Origin: DATKKX01 sp035542775 | GTDB taxonomy: Bacteria; Planctomycetota; Phycisphaerae; UBA1845; UTPLA1 | Length of the DNA stretch: 49,240 nucleotides | Assembly (NCBI GenBank): GCA_035542775.1 | Contig: DATKKX010000514.1 | Location: 1-49,240 of the forward strand | Direction: 5' to 3' | Shown: positions 15,933-23,415 of the stretch, piece by piece | Layout: every line of letters starts with the position of its first letter | How positions within the stretch are numbered: the first letter of the stretch is position 1 | Position numbers and translations under genes: made by a program | The notes under the pieces: generated by a model | Told to the model about the DNA's origin: nothing | Seen by the model: the letters and a program-made list of their open reading frames with translations, nothing else | The model's database searches: none

Positions 15933-18134
15933 ATGATAAGAGTGACTCTTCCGGACAAATCAGTGATGGAGATGCCTGACGGCGCCTCCGCAGCGGACGT
16001 TGCCGCCAAGATCAGCCCCGGTCTTGCCAGGGCGTCCATCGGAGCGAAGGCCAACTTCGGCGATGGCGACGTGAAACTCGATCTCGGCGCGCCCCTGGGA
16101 CGCGACTGCTCGCTGCGGCTCATCACCGAGAAGGATGTCGAATCGCTCGAGATCCTGCGGCACAGCGCCGCTCACGTCATGGCCGAGGCGATCTGCCGCC
16201 TGTGGCCCCAGACCAGGCTGGTCTACGGCCCGCCCGTCGAGAACGGCTTCTACTATGACATCGAGCTGGATCACCGCCTCACGCCGGAGGACTTTCCGCG
16301 CATCGAAGCAGAGATGAAACAGATCATCAAAGAGGACCGTCCTTTCACCCGGTACGAGATGAGCCGCGAACAGGGTATGGCGAAGGTCCAGGCCGAGGGC
16401 AATCCGTACAAGCTGGAAAACGCCGAACGGGCCAAGGGAGACCGGCTGAGCTTCTATGTGACCGGCAACGAGCCGGGCAAATACTGGGAAGATCTGTGCG
16501 TCGGCACGCATGTGCCGAGCACGGGGCGGATCGGCGCGGTCAAGGTGCTGAGCGTGTCGGGGGCCTTCCTTCACGGCGACGCGAGCAAGCAGCAGTTGCA
16601 GCGTGTCAACGGCACCGCGTTCCACACCAAGAAAGAGCTGGACGCCTACCTGACCCAGCTCGAAGAGGCCAAGAAGCGAGACCACCGCCGCATCGGCCAG
16701 GAGCTGGGCCTGTTCACGATCGATACGCTGGTCGGCAGCGGCCTGATCCTCTGGAAGCCGAAGGGCGGCATCGTCCGGCACATCCTCGAGGAGCACCTGC
16801 GCGACAAGCTCATCGAGTACGGCTACGACATGGTCTACACGCCGCACATCGGGCGGCTGGACCTTTATCGCACCAGCGGGCACTTTCCGTATTACCGCGA
16901 CGCCCAGTTCCCGCCGCTGTACGACTCTCAGACCGCGTGGGTGCTGAACGAGCTGTGGGTGGCGATCGCCGAGGACCCCTCGGGCCAGAGCCTGCCTCCG
17001 GCCACCGAGCGTCTCCTGGACGAGCTCAAGCGGATTGACCCGGGGACGTACGATCGCCTGATGGGCAATACGCCGCAGCGAACGACCGGACACCTGCAGA
17101 GGGAGGCAGGGTATGCCCACCACAATCTGCAGTTGATTCGCGAGTTTCTGCAGGAGTCGGACGGCTTCCTGCTCAAGCCGATGAACTGCCCGCACCACAT
17201 CGGCATTTACAGGAGTGAGCCGCGAAGCTATCGTGACCTGCCGGTTCGGTACGGAGAATTCGGGACCGTTTATCGCTACGAGAAGTCGGGCGAGCTGGCC
17301 GGGATGACGCGGGTCCGCGGCTTTACCCAGGACGATGCCCACTTGTTCTGCACCCCGGAGCATTTGCAGCAGGAAGTGGCGGGCTGCATGGCCCTGACGC
17401 GGTACGTGCTGGAGATCCTGGGGCTGAAGGACTATCGCGTCCGCGTGGGCCTGCACGATCCGACCGACAAGAAGTACATCGCCAGCCCGGAGGCCTGGGC
17501 CCAGGCGGAAGCCGCCATTCGCAAGGCGGTCGCCTCCAGCGGACTCAACTCGTCGGAGGAGATCGGCGAAGCGGCCTTCTACGGTCCCAAGATCGACTAC
17601 CTGGTGAAAGACTGCATCGGCCGGGAGTGGCAGCTCGGCACGGTGCAGGTGGATTACAATTTGCCCGAGCGGTTCGACTTGACCTACGTGGCCCAGGACA
17701 ACCGGCCCCATCGGCCCATCATGGTTCACCGCACGCTGTTCGGAAGCATGGAGCGATTTGTAGGCATTCTCATCGAGCACTTCGAGGGGGCCTTTCCGCT
17801 CTGGCTGGCGCCCACCCAGATCGCCGTCGCGACGATCAGCGAGAAAAGCAACAACTATGCCCGCGAGATCGCCGCCGGCCTCAAGGCCGCGGGCATCCGC
17901 GTGGAGGTCGATGACTCGCCGGAAAAGATCGGACCGAAGAAGCATCGGGCCCGCAAGCTGAGGATTCCGTACATCGCGGTGGTCGGCGAGCAGGAGATGC
18001 AGAGCCGCACCGTGAATCTGAATGATCGCGAAGGCAGGCAGTTGGATAACATGAGCTTGCCTTTACTGGTCGAGCTGCTGCTGCAGGAAAACAAGCCCGG
18101 CGGCAGACCCAAGCTTTCGCCGGCGGGTGCGTGA
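15933..18134 (+). CDS. thrS: threonyl-tRNA synthetase with large insertion
   Basis: 733 aa, against about 640 in most bacteria. Order: TGS domain (1-70), the second additional (editing) domain (HSAAHVMAEA at the start, later CVGTHVPSTG), class II catalytic core and anticodon-binding domain. Zinc ligand Cys419 lies in MNCPHHIG, motif 2 in YRYEKSGELAGMTRVRGF, and motif 3 in HRTLFGSMERF. About 75 extra residues (roughly 330-410) sit between motif 1 and the MNCP zinc loop, where other ThrRS have about 14. Charges tRNA-Thr with threonine. It heads a translation cluster with infC 86 bp downstream. The ribosome site is weak. Confidence 0.97.
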   Translation: MIRVTLPDKSVMEMPDGASAADVAAKISPGLARASIGAKANFGDGDVKLDLGAPLGRDCSLRLITEKDVESLEILRHSAAHVMAEAICRLWPQTRLVYGPPVENGFYYDIELDHRLTPEDFPRIEAEMKQIIKEDRPFTRYEMSREQGMAKVQAEGNPYKLENAERAKGDRLSFYVTGNEPGKYWEDLCVGTHVPSTGRIGAVKVLSVSGAFLHGDASKQQLQRVNGTAFHTKKELDAYLTQLEEAKKRDHRRIGQELGLFTIDTLVGSGLILWKPKGGIVRHILEEHLRDKLIEYGYDMVYTPHIGRLDLYRTSGHFPYYRDAQFPPLYDSQTAWVLNELWVAIAEDPSGQSLPPATERLLDELKRIDPGTYDRLMGNTPQRTTGHLQREAGYAHHNLQLIREFLQESDGFLLKPMNCPHHIGIYRSEPRSYRDLPVRYGEFGTVYRYEKSGELAGMTRVRGFTQDDAHLFCTPEHLQQEVAGCMALTRYVLEILGLKDYRVRVGLHDPTDKKYIASPEAWAQAEAAIRKAVASSGLNSSEEIGEAAFYGPKIDYLVKDCIGREWQLGTVQVDYNLPERFDLTYVAQDNRPHRPIMVHRTLFGSMERFVGILIEHFEGAFPLWLAPTQIAVATISEKSNNYAREIAAGLKAAGIRVEVDDSPEKIGPKKHRARKLRIPYIAVVGEQEMQSRTVNLNDREGRQLDNMSLPLLVELLLQENKPGGRPKLSPAGA

Positions 18135-18220
18135 CCCGCAGGCGCTTTTGGTAAGGTCCTGTCGCGGAGTAAGCGGCAGGAGGCATGAGTGGTTGGTTGA
18201 AGAAAGGAAGGTGATCGCCT

Positions 18221-18916
18221 ATTTCCAACTTGAGATGCAACGAACAGATACGTCTATCGCCGATTCGGCTGATTGACCACGAGGGCAAGATGTTGGGCGT
18301 GGTGCCCACGGACGAGGCGACCAGGATGGCCCGGGAAGTGGGCCTGGACCTGGTGGAGGTTTCTCCCAACGAGCGGCCGCCCGTCTGCAAGATCATGGAC
18401 TACGGCAAGCACAAGTACCTGCAGTCCAAGAAACTGAAGCAGAAGCACCACGAGCGGAGAACGAAAGAGATCCGGCTGCGTCCCAAAACTGATCCGCACG
18501 ACAAAGAAATCAAGATCAATCGAGCCAGGACTTTCCTGGAGCACGGCGACCGCGTGCAATTCACGATGATGTTCCGTGGACGCGAGCGGTTCCATGCGGA
18601 CTCCGGCTACGAAGCCTTCTCTGAGATAGTCACGAGGCTGGGCGAACTCGCCAAGGCCGAGCAGCCCGCCAAGCTGATGGGCCGCCGGCTCACGATGATC
18701 CTGGTACCGGCGAAGCTGGCCAAGGTGGGCGGCAAACCGAGCCCCGGGGACAAGCCCAAGCCGTCGGACGCAGGCCGCCAGAAGGTGGGGCCGAAAGAGG
18801 AGATGCCTAAGGACATTGAGCCGGATGAAGAGCTTGATGAAGAGATCGACGAGGAAGACGACACCGATACGGTCGAGCCACTGGGCGCCTATTCCGACCC
18901 TCCCGTTGGAAACTGA
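18221..18916 (+). CDS. infC: translation initiation factor IF-3 (ATT start)
   Basis: IF-3 binds the 30S subunit and polices start-codon choice. The N-domain starts ISNLRCNEQIRLSPIRLI and the C-domain includes FRGRERFH. No ATG or GTG fits: the frame is closed by TGA at 18212-18214. The codon at the family's usual start is ATT (18221), 4 nt behind AAGGTGATC, a very strong match to the 16S 3' end. ATT lets IF-3 repress its own mRNA in enterics, so the same autoregulation is likely. A TTG at 18230 is the only other candidate. About 55 extra residues form an acidic, disordered C-terminal tail (DEELDEEIDEEDDTD), absent from the ~180-aa enteric protein. Confidence 0.95.
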   Translation: MSNLRCNEQIRLSPIRLIDHEGKMLGVVPTDEATRMAREVGLDLVEVSPNERPPVCKIMDYGKHKYLQSKKLKQKHHERRTKEIRLRPKTDPHDKEIKINRARTFLEHGDRVQFTMMFRGRERFHADSGYEAFSEIVTRLGELAKAEQPAKLMGRRLTMILVPAKLAKVGGKPSPGDKPKPSDAGRQKVGPKEEMPKDIEPDEELDEEIDEEDDTDTVEPLGAYSDPPVGN

Positions 18917-19168
18917 GCATCCACGGCTCGGGTCAGCCTCGGGCGGATCTCTTTAAACCGATGCAGCGGCGTACCTTAGACGTGGAGAGCCGGCGCGCCG
19001 GATAGAGGCATTGGAAGGGTCTTTCTCGGACATAGTGGGTTTTTTCGTCAACTCGTCGCACACAATCGGCAGTCGACCGGAGCGGCTCCGCTCCTTGCAG
19101 AAACCAGCCATTCGCCTTATCCTATGGGGCTCGCCACTGAAATGTGGCCAGCACGGGAGTGCGCCAAC

Positions 19169-19366
19169 ATGCCGAAGATGAAGCGTCACAAAGGGCTTGC
19201 CAAGCGGTTTAAGGTCTCCGCCAGGGGCAAGCTTCGCTACAACAAAAACAACGCCGGACACCTGATGACCTCCAAGAGTGGGACGCGGCGACGGCGACTG
19301 CGAAAGAAGGACGAACTGGTCGACAAGAAGCTCGCCACCAAAATCAAACGCATGCTGTTGGCCTGA
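19169..19366 (+). CDS. rpmI: 50S ribosomal protein L35
   Basis: 65 aa, the normal length for L35, starting MPKMKRHKGLAKRFKVS and strongly basic. ATG 19169 has GGGAG about 9 nt upstream; the longer open frame from 19124 would add non-family residues. Sits 252 bp after infC and 136 bp before rplT in the conserved infC-rpmI-rplT order. A GGAGCGG/CCGCTCC hairpin (about 19078-19094) lies in the leader. Confidence 0.96.
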   Translation: MPKMKRHKGLAKRFKVSARGKLRYNKNNAGHLMTSKSGTRRRRLRKKDELVDKKLATKIKRMLLA

Positions 19367-19502
19367 GGGGCGTTGGGCGTCTGAACGCGCAGGGTAGTTG
19401 GCGCGGGCCTGAGTCCGCGAGTGCCGCGAGATCTTTCCAGCCCATCGAGGGCGGATGCACGGTCGCCGGCCTTGGACCGGCAGATAAGTTGGAGTTGAGG
19501 AA

Positions 19503-19868
19503 ATGCCACGCACGAGGGGCTCGGTCGCCCATCACAAACGCGTCAAAAGACTATTGAAGGCTGCCAAGGGCTACTACGGCGGGCGCAGCAAGCTTCTGCG
19601 GCCTGCCCGGGACACGGTGCGGCGAGCGGGCGTCTACGCCTATCGCGATCGCCGGGCTCGAAAGGGCGAGTTCCGCGCATTATGGATCACTCGCCTTACC
19701 GGCGCCTGCCGCAGCCGGGGCGTCTCCTACAGCCGGTTTATCAACGGCCTCAAGCTGGCTTGCGTAGGCCTGAACCGCAAGATGTTGAGCGAGATCGCCA
19801 TTGCGGACGCCGAGGCTTTCGACATGATCGTCGAGTTGGCCAAGAGCAAGATGCCGAAGGCCAAGTAA
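19503..19868 (+). CDS. rplT: 50S ribosomal protein L20
   Basis: 121 aa, the usual size. The start MPRTRGSVAHHKRVKR, the basic N-terminal arm (KGYYGGRSKLLR) and the globular C-domain (RFINGLKLACVGLNRK) are all diagnostic. L20 is needed for early 50S assembly and in many bacteria represses its own operon through mRNA binding. The 136-nt leader has a small GCCGG/CCGGC hairpin, but I do not see a clear L20-type pseudoknot. A stem-loop terminator follows, so this closes the translation cluster. Confidence 0.97.
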   Translation: MPRTRGSVAHHKRVKRLLKAAKGYYGGRSKLLRPARDTVRRAGVYAYRDRRARKGEFRALWITRLTGACRSRGVSYSRFINGLKLACVGLNRKMLSEIAIADAEAFDMIVELAKSKMPKAK

Positions 19869-19902
19869 CACGGCCGCGGCGTTACACCGGACTCGGTCTC
19901 AC

Positions 19903-19938
19903 AAGGCGCTGCTGGAGAAACTCGCAGCGCCTTCTTCG
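19903..19938 (+). terminator. stem-loop terminator after rplT
   Basis: A perfect 10-bp inverted repeat AAGGCGCTGC (19903-19912) / GCAGCGCCTT (19924-19933) with an 11-nt loop, followed by CTTCG. Position right after the last gene of the cluster supports termination. The tail is only weakly T-rich. Confidence 0.65.
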
Positions 19939-19976
19939 TGCGCCCGTCCGGTCGTCATGGCGGGAGTAATGACAAT

Positions 19977-20624
19977 ATGGCCAGGATCGGCGTCATCTTT
20001 GACATGGACGGCGTGCTGGTGGACAGCTATGCCCCCCATCTGGAAAGCTGGCGGAAGCTGGCCGCGGAGCTTGGCGCCGCCATCAGCGAAGCGCAGTTCA
20101 CCGGCACCTTCGGCCGTACCAGCCGTGACATCATCGCGGAGATCTTCGGCGTGAGTGACTCCGATGGAATCAGCCGTCTCGACGACCGCAAGGAGCAGAT
20201 CTACCGCGACATCATCCGTCATGCCGTGCCCGCCATGCCGGGGGCCATGGAAGCGGTTCGGCGTCTGATGGCGGCGGGGTTCCGCATTGCCGTGGGCTCT
20301 TCCGGCCCGCCGGAAAACGTCGAGCTGGTCTGCGAAGAGATGGGGCTCGGCCCGTATCTCTCCGCCAAGGTGACCGGCAGCGACGTGCAGCGCGGCAAGC
20401 CCGATCCGCAGGTCTTCCAGCTGAGCGCACAACGCATGGGCATCGAGCCGCGTGCCTGCGTCGTGGTCGAGGACGCCCCCGCGGGCGTCGAGGCGGCGCG
20501 GCGCGCCGGCATGCGCTGCGTGGCGCTGGCCGGCACCCATCCCGCCGCAGCCCTTCAGAACGCGGACAGCGTCATCGAGAGCCTCGACGAGTTAACGTCG
20601 GAGCTCATCATGGAGCTGATCTAA
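19977..20624 (+). CDS. HAD-superfamily phosphatase/phosphomutase (beta-PGM-like)
   Basis: 215 aa. Motif I with nucleophile Asp9 and acid/base Asp11 (IFDMDGVLVDS), a helical cap, motif II (VGSSGPP), motif III Lys in KPDPQVF and motif IV VVVEDAPAGVEAA. This is the subfamily of beta-phosphoglucomutase and phosphoglycolate phosphatase; the substrate is some small phosphorylated sugar or acid. ATG 19977 is preferred (GGGAG 10 nt upstream). It converges with a phosphohexomutase gene, which may or may not be functionally linked. Confidence 0.88.
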   Translation: MARIGVIFDMDGVLVDSYAPHLESWRKLAAELGAAISEAQFTGTFGRTSRDIIAEIFGVSDSDGISRLDDRKEQIYRDIIRHAVPAMPGAMEAVRRLMAAGFRIAVGSSGPPENVELVCEEMGLGPYLSAKVTGSDVQRGKPDPQVFQLSAQRMGIEPRACVVVEDAPAGVEAARRAGMRCVALAGTHPAAALQNADSVIESLDELTSELIMELI

Positions 20625-20635
20625 CATCGTCTATA

Positions 20636-20660
20636 GCACGGAGGCACGGACACGCGGGGA
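20636..20660. repeat. CACGGAG-type dispersed repeat, partial copy
   Basis: AGCACGGAGGCACGGACAC and following bases, between two convergent genes. It matches the arms of the inverted repeat at 22038-22210. Extragenic. Confidence 0.5.
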
Positions 20661-20680
20661 AAGGAACAGCATACTCGCGG

Positions 20681-22015
20681 CTACTGGCATGCCGTGGCTC
20701 GGCGGACCAGCGATTCGGCGGTAGCTTCGTCGGCGGCCTCGGCGATGACTCGGGCGATCGGCTCGGTGTTCGAGGGGCGCAGATGAACCCAGCCCTCCGG
20801 CCAGTCGATCCGCACGCCGTCTGTGTCGTTAATCCGACCCTTGCCAGCGATGCCGCGGATTCTTGTCAGCCAGGCGCCGATCCGATCGCGCGGCATATCA
20901 AACTTCCGCTTGATCATCACATAACGCGGCATGGCGTCGACGATGACCGACAGCGGACGGCGCTCGGCTGCCAGGAGGTTCAGCACGAAGCCCATGCTCA
21001 CCAGGCTGTCGCGGACCCAGACAATGCGCGGGTCGATGACGCCCCCGTTGCCCTCGCCGCCGATCACGCAGGCGTTGTCCTGCATGGCCTTGACTACGTT
21101 AGCCTCGCCCACCGGCGAGCGATGCACGGCAATACCGCCCACGGCCGCGGCGAGATCATCGATCATCCGCGAGGTGGACAGGTTCGCCGCGGCGGGCCCC
21201 GGCCGCCGGGTGAAGACGAACTTCGCCGCCAGAGCCAGCGTGTACTCCTCGCCGATGTAGCGCCCGGTGTCATCCACCACCGCCAGGCGATCGGCGTCAG
21301 GGTCCTGGGCGAAGCCGATGGCGGCCACGTGCCGCCGAACTTCATCGCACAGACCGGTCAGATTCTCAGCCAGCGGTTCGGGCGTATGGGCAAACCGCCC
21401 GTCAGGCTCGCCGTTGAGATGGATGACCTCGCAGCCGAGGCGTTCCAGGAGCATGCGACCGGAGACGCAGCCGGCGCCGTTGATGCTGTCCAGCACGACT
21501 TTGGTCCGCATGCGGCGGACGGCATCAACGTCCAGAACCTCCAGCACGCGGGCGACGTGGGTTTCGTTGGTGGACGTGTCGCTCGACAAGCGGCCGATGC
21601 GCTCGACCTTGACGAGGTCGAACGCTTTGCGGCGGTATCGATCGAAGACCCGCTCGGCCAGATCGGGCGGGGGCGCGCAGCCCTGCCGGGTGAAGAACTT
21701 GATGCCGTTCCACATGATGGGGTTGTGGCTGGCGGTGATCATCACGCCGCCGGCGGCACTGTGCCTGACGGTCATCAGCGCCGCGCCGGGCGTTGAAACC
21801 ATGCCAAGGTCAATCACCTCGCAGCCCGTCGCCAGCAGACCGCTGGTCACCGCGGCCAGGACCATCGGTCCGCTGGGGCGAGAGTCCCGACCGATCACGA
21901 CCTTCCCGCCGCCGAGATGGGAGCCGAAGGCGGCGCCCAGCTCCGCGGCGAGCGTGGGCGTCATGGTCTCGCCGATGATTCCGCGCGTGCCGGAGACAGT
22001 CATCATCAAGGTCAT
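20681..22015 (-). CDS. glmM: phosphoglucosamine mutase / phosphomannomutase family protein
   Basis: 444 aa alpha-D-phosphohexomutase with all four signatures: phosphoserine Ser96 in TASHNPI, Mg loop DPDADRLAV, sugar-binding GGEGNGG, and phosphate-binding RPSNTEPIARV. It interconverts the 1- and 6-phosphates of a hexose, glucosamine or mannose most likely. The VSGTRGI start and GEGNGGVIDPRI motif recall archaeal-type GlmM enzymes rather than the enteric form, so the glmM symbol is a best guess. The ATG at 22015 has GGAG 7 nt upstream, next to the repeat element that begins at 22038. Confidence 0.88.
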   Translation of the reverse strand: MTLMMTVSGTRGIIGETMTPTLAAELGAAFGSHLGGGKVVIGRDSRPSGPMVLAAVTSGLLATGCEVIDLGMVSTPGAALMTVRHSAAGGVMITASHNPIMWNGIKFFTRQGCAPPPDLAERVFDRYRRKAFDLVKVERIGRLSSDTSTNETHVARVLEVLDVDAVRRMRTKVVLDSINGAGCVSGRMLLERLGCEVIHLNGEPDGRFAHTPEPLAENLTGLCDEVRRHVAAIGFAQDPDADRLAVVDDTGRYIGEEYTLALAAKFVFTRRPGPAAANLSTSRMIDDLAAAVGGIAVHRSPVGEANVVKAMQDNACVIGGEGNGGVIDPRIVWVRDSLVSMGFVLNLLAAERRPLSVIVDAMPRYVMIKRKFDMPRDRIGAWLTRIRGIAGKGRINDTDGVRIDWPEGWVHLRPSNTEPIARVIAEAADEATAESLVRRATACQ

Positions 22016-22037
22016 TTTGTCACTCCGTGACCGGCAG

Positions 22038-22210
22038 GATCACCACGGAGACACGGAGGCACGTAGAAGGGAAGAAAGAAAAGAGAAGCGGGGGAAGGAT
22101 GAGATGGACGTCGATCTCGTGATGCTTCCAAGGAACGAGTATGGTTTCACTTTTCCTCTTCTTTTCTTCAACTTTTTTCTTCTCCGTGTCTCCGTGTCTC
22201 TGTGGTGATC
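22038..22210. repeat. inverted pair of CACGGAG-type repeats
   Basis: The left arm (22038 to about 22090, beginning GATCACCACGGAGACACGG) is the near reverse complement of the right arm (about 22150-22210, ending CTGTGGTGATC). About 60 bp lie between them. Each arm carries direct repeats of ACACGGAG followed by a purine-rich GAAG/AAAG run. This matches a widespread class of extragenic repeats that yields spurious TETRRHGE-type peptides. It separates the phosphohexomutase gene from the small gene at 22168 and overlaps the end of the latter. Confidence 0.75.
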
Positions 22211-22470
22211 TTCGCCGTTTTTTGCCGTTCGAGGTCTTCGCGGACTTCGGGCGGCAGGTATCGCCGGTCGGTTTCCGGCAGCGGCGCCAGCGCCGCCAGC
22301 GTGCGTTCGTATCGCGTCTCGAGATCGGCCATGGTGTCGACGAACAGCACGCTCTGGCCGCGGAGCATGCAATATCCGCCGCCTTCGCCGCCGAGGGGCT
22401 CGCGCCGCACCGTCAGGCCCATCTCCGCGGCCAGCGAGAGCAGCGCATCAAATCGCGATTGCAGGTCCAT
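22168..22470 (-). CDS. small protein of unknown function, C-terminus encoded by repeat
   Basis: 100 aa from ATG 22470. The first ~83 residues look like a genuine protein (MDLQSRFDALLSLAAEMGL, then GGYCMLRGQSVLFVDTM). The last ~17 (KTAKITTETRRHGEEKS) are translated from the right arm of the CACGGAG repeat. The original stop was therefore probably lost when the repeat arrived. It is divergent from the soluble histidine kinase gene and upstream of the phosphohexomutase on the same strand. No family recognised; no membrane segment. Confidence 0.55.
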   Translation of the reverse strand: MDLQSRFDALLSLAAEMGLTVRREPLGGEGGGYCMLRGQSVLFVDTMADLETRYERTLAALAPLPETDRRYLPPEVREDLERQKTAKITTETRRHGEEKS

Positions 22471-22608
22471 GACGATGGTCCCGTGTTGCGCCGGCAGGCC
22501 TTCGAATCCGGCGATTTCAGCGCTGCAAGGACGGTATCAAGTATCAGCGGGCCGACTGCCGATAAAACCGTCGATAGCCTGACCTTCGCCGGGTCGAACT
22601 CACACAAC

Positions 22609-23409
22609 ATGCTCCCAGAATCGCCGCAGAACATCAACCTTCCGCACGCGGAAAGCAGCCTCACCCAGCACCTGGACGGGCTGGAGCGCCGTTTGATCGA
22701 GCTTCAACTCCAGGTCGAGCGCCTCCAGAGGCTGGCCGCGCTGGGCACCATCTCCGCGATGCTGGCTCACGAGTTCAACAATATCCTCACACCGATCGTC
22801 AGTTATTGCGGCTACGCCATTCAGCGCGGCGATCCTGATTTGATGCGCACCGCCGTTGAGAAGACCCACAAGAACGCCCAGCGGCTCACGACCTTGTGCA
22901 ATCGCATACTGGGAATGGCCGTGGACGATCAGATGGGCCCGACCGATACCGCACTCCTGCCACTGGTCCGCGACGCGGTCGAATGCCTGGGCCGTGATCT
23001 CGAAAAGGACAACATCGCGCTGTCCATCGATGTGCCGGAAAACCTCAAGGCCCATGCCACGCCTGGCGCGTTGCAGCAGGTTCTTTTCAATCTGGTGATC
23101 AACGCCAGGCAGGCGATGATCGAGAAGGGCGGGACTTTGAAGATCGTCTCTCGGCCACTGCCCGGCGGACGGGTTGCGGTGGACGTAACCGATACAGGCT
23201 GCGGCATCAGGCCGGAGCACATGGAGAAAATCTTCGAGCCTTTCTTCACCACCAAGGAGCACGAGGGCCGCCCCGATCGGCGCGGCATCGGGTTGGGTCT
23301 GCACATCTGCAAGCAGCTGATGGACGAGCAGCAAGGCACCATCACGGTGGTCAGCAAGCCTGGCGCAGGGACGACCTTCACGCTGACGCTGCCGGCCGGG
23401 CGACGCTGA
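22609..23409 (+). CDS. soluble sensor histidine kinase
   Basis: 266 aa from ATG 22609. The frame is open further upstream, but that part crosses the repeat and the opposite-strand gene, so it is not credible. A short coiled N-terminus (LDGLERRLIELQLQVERL) leads to HisKA with the phospho-accepting His in MLAHEFNNILTPI. The ATPase domain has N box NARQAM, G1 DTGCGIRPEH, F box FEPFFTTKEH and G2 GIGLGLHICK. No membrane helix or sensor domain, so input must come from a partner or complex. No response-regulator gene is adjacent. Only 6 bp separate its stop from that of the convergent metal ATPase gene. Confidence 0.88.
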   Translation: MLPESPQNINLPHAESSLTQHLDGLERRLIELQLQVERLQRLAALGTISAMLAHEFNNILTPIVSYCGYAIQRGDPDLMRTAVEKTHKNAQRLTTLCNRILGMAVDDQMGPTDTALLPLVRDAVECLGRDLEKDNIALSIDVPENLKAHATPGALQQVLFNLVINARQAMIEKGGTLKIVSRPLPGGRVAVDVTDTGCGIRPEHMEKIFEPFFTTKEHEGRPDRRGIGLGLHICKQLMDEQQGTITVVSKPGAGTTFTLTLPAGRR

Positions 23410-23415
23410 TACTCA

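Noticed and set aside
15960..17945. A 661-codon minus-strand open frame opposite thrS
   Set aside because: thrS motifs on the plus strand are unambiguous, so this is a shadow.
22040..22372. Minus-strand frame through both repeat arms
   Set aside because: It gives the well-known spurious peptide of CACGGAG repeats (HHRDTETRRRK), not a protein.
22141..22608. Upstream extension of the soluble histidine kinase
   Set aside because: It is translated from the repeat arm and from the antisense of the small gene at 22168-22470; no start with a ribosome site.
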